DNA of 64,000 nt from Rhodamnia argentea (taxonomy: Eukaryota > Streptophyta > Magnoliopsida > Myrtales > Myrtaceae), in the NCBI RefSeq assembly GCF_020921035.1, contig NC_063153.1:16058001-16122000 (forward strand), written 5' to 3'. Below the pieces are notes generated by a model that made no database searches, was not told the DNA's origin, and worked only from the letters and a program-made list of their open reading frames with translations. Shown in pieces: positions 62,497-64,000 of the stretch (position 1 is its first letter; each line of letters opens with the position of its first letter). Position numbers and translations under genes: made by a program.

Positions 62497-64000
62497 TGTC
62501 GCAACCTAAAGTTCGGGAGCCTTAGGTTAACCTATTATTAGGTTAATTATTTAACTAATATAACTCGGACTTTCCCAAACCTATATCAAATTATAATTTA
62601 GGTTTATTTCATGAAAAAATTGTTAAATTGAAGTTACCACTAATCATTTATGGAATGTTGATTAGAAACCTTAATAAGATATCGAGAGGAATATCTTATT
62701 TCTACGAACTAGAGACAATGAGTTTGGGGACTTCGTTATATTAATTTGAAAAATTAATGTCATTTCGGTATCAATTTCATGAAAAATTCCTTTCGATTGA
62801 TTGATGTGAATTGAATGATTAATTGGGAAAATATGACATGGAACCATATTTTCGGCAATAATAAAAAAAATCAAAAGCTTGAACAAAAATAAATAAAAAT
62901 ACCCATAATATACCTTTTAATTTCGAATTTTCCTATAAATTCACTCATTTCCAAAGATTTGGGCTAGAGTAGAATTTTATCCGCTACATTCTCGAAGATT
63001 TGAGCCAATATGCAGATAGATGTATAGAACAACATCATCCCTTTTCTCAAAGGGCAAAACACGAAAATCTATACTAAATTATAAATTATAATCCCATTCC
63101 ATAAGATTATGGCCAAGGCATATAATTTATTTTTCGATGGGACAAGGCACGTGGGAGCATATATTATGAGCATGTTTGTTTATAAATGTGCAAACTTTAT
63201 ATAAAAAAAAAAAGGAAAATAAACAAACAAGACTAGATAAAAGCAAGAATGGACAAGCTTAATCGAATTTTAGAAAATTAGAGGGGTGGCCGAAAATATG
63301 CAAGTGCGGTCCACCTTTCCTCATCCAAAGTTCGATTTAAAGTTTGAGAAAATTATCTTTAAGGATTGGAAATTTTGTTTTTAGATAATCCTAAAAAATT
63401 TGGATAATTGTCCAATTCAAATAAATCTCATCCATAACAACAGATAACATCCGATAACTACCAAGATATTGCCATTCAAACAACTCAAGATGCAAGAGAT
63501 AATTATCCAAATTAAAGTTTATCCATGATAGATCGGATATTGTCCAATTCAAGTATTCTCATAGGTTAGACAAATTTTGAATCGGTGATCATTATCCACA
63601 ACATAGAAAAATCATTAGAAAATCACAGGATAATGTGACTTAACCAATCAAAGATTAAAATTCAAGGCAAGGATATCCACCATCATATAATTTGGCCACC
63701 AAGAGATATAGTATGCCAAAAATCAATTTTATTTCATTAAAAACCCTTATTCTTTCCAATTAATTCAATTTGATCTTAGAAAAATGCTGAACGAGGGAGT
63801 TTTTTCGATCAAATTACATCAATTCTCAAGAACATTCAAGCAATTCATGATCGAATCGAAATTACTTGAAAGCTCAGAAATTTTATGCAACAATACCCAA
63901 TTTTCGGTTCTTAACAAGAATTAGCAAAAAAGGTTTAACTTTTCACTTTTAATTTCAATTCGACATGTATTCATCAAGGTATATGCAAGTTATCAAGGTA
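62497..64000 (+). mobile_element. Probable LTR of a retrotransposon, running off the window (fossil)
   Basis: Begins TGTCGCAACCTAAAGTTCGG after an abrupt change from spacer DNA. Short internal direct and inverted words (TTAGGTTAACC, TATTAGGTTAATTA) and long AT-rich sequence without frames are typical of a large LTR, probably Ty3/Gypsy. No end, primer-binding site or coding part is reached before 64000, so family and wholeness cannot be judged. Confidence 0.45.

Overview
This is a 64-kb stretch of nuclear DNA from a flowering plant. Its genes carry GT-AG introns and every recognisable product is a plant family member. AT-rich intergenic DNA is packed with short non-autonomous transposons. The protein set fits a core eudicot, and the dominant repeat (long inverted ends, GC-rich core with GCGAGGGCC-like motifs) reminds me of Myrtales genomes such as Eucalyptus; that placement is from memory and not proven here.

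Layout. 1-514: 3' end of an early nodulin 93 (ENOD93) gene. 2.58-4.46 kb: three-finger CCCH zinc-finger gene. 5.31-9.56 kb: complete six-exon NUDX19-type Nudix hydrolase. 11.4-15.1 kb: decayed tandem copy of the block running from the CCCH last exon through the Nudix gene into downstream DNA, with an 8-bp word (GCAAACGG) at all three breakpoints. 16.5 kb: small DUF4666-like gene. 18.3-19.9 kb (minus): LC8 dynein light chain with a long poly-Gly N-terminal extension. 20.8-25.8 kb: transposon-rich. 24.9-32.8 kb: second tandem duplication, carrying two minus-strand glyoxalase-I-like genes. The copy at 30.2-31.0 kb is intact; the copy at 26.2-26.8 kb has lost three of four metal ligands and a splice acceptor. 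33-37.5 kb: repeats, a LINE RNase H remnant and possible upstream sequence of MED17. 37.56-42.3 kb: MED17. 45.9-47.9 kb: TMEM128-like membrane protein. 49.6-54.2 kb: Sel1-repeat protein. 55.2-56.8 kb: Alba protein. 58.4-61.1 kb: SNU13/NHP2L1. 62.16 kb: tRNA-Ser(AGA). From about 62.5 kb to the end: probable LTR of a retrotransposon that leaves the window.

The genes do not form a pathway. Most are single housekeeping loci: Mediator, snoRNP/U4 snRNP core, Alba, dynein light chain, NADH/ADP-ribose Nudix hydrolase and glyoxalase. The most informative structure is the pair of local tandem duplications. In each, one copy decays while the other stays whole, and the paralogous empty sites date and delimit several transposon insertions. 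I found no clear new biological system. The best leads are the microhomology duplication, the decaying glyoxalase paralogue, an imperfect 33-bp-arm hairpin near 9.9 kb and the inverted-repeat transposon family that fills the intergenic space. Exon coordinates come from reading frames, splice sites and remembered family sequences, without cDNA or alignments.
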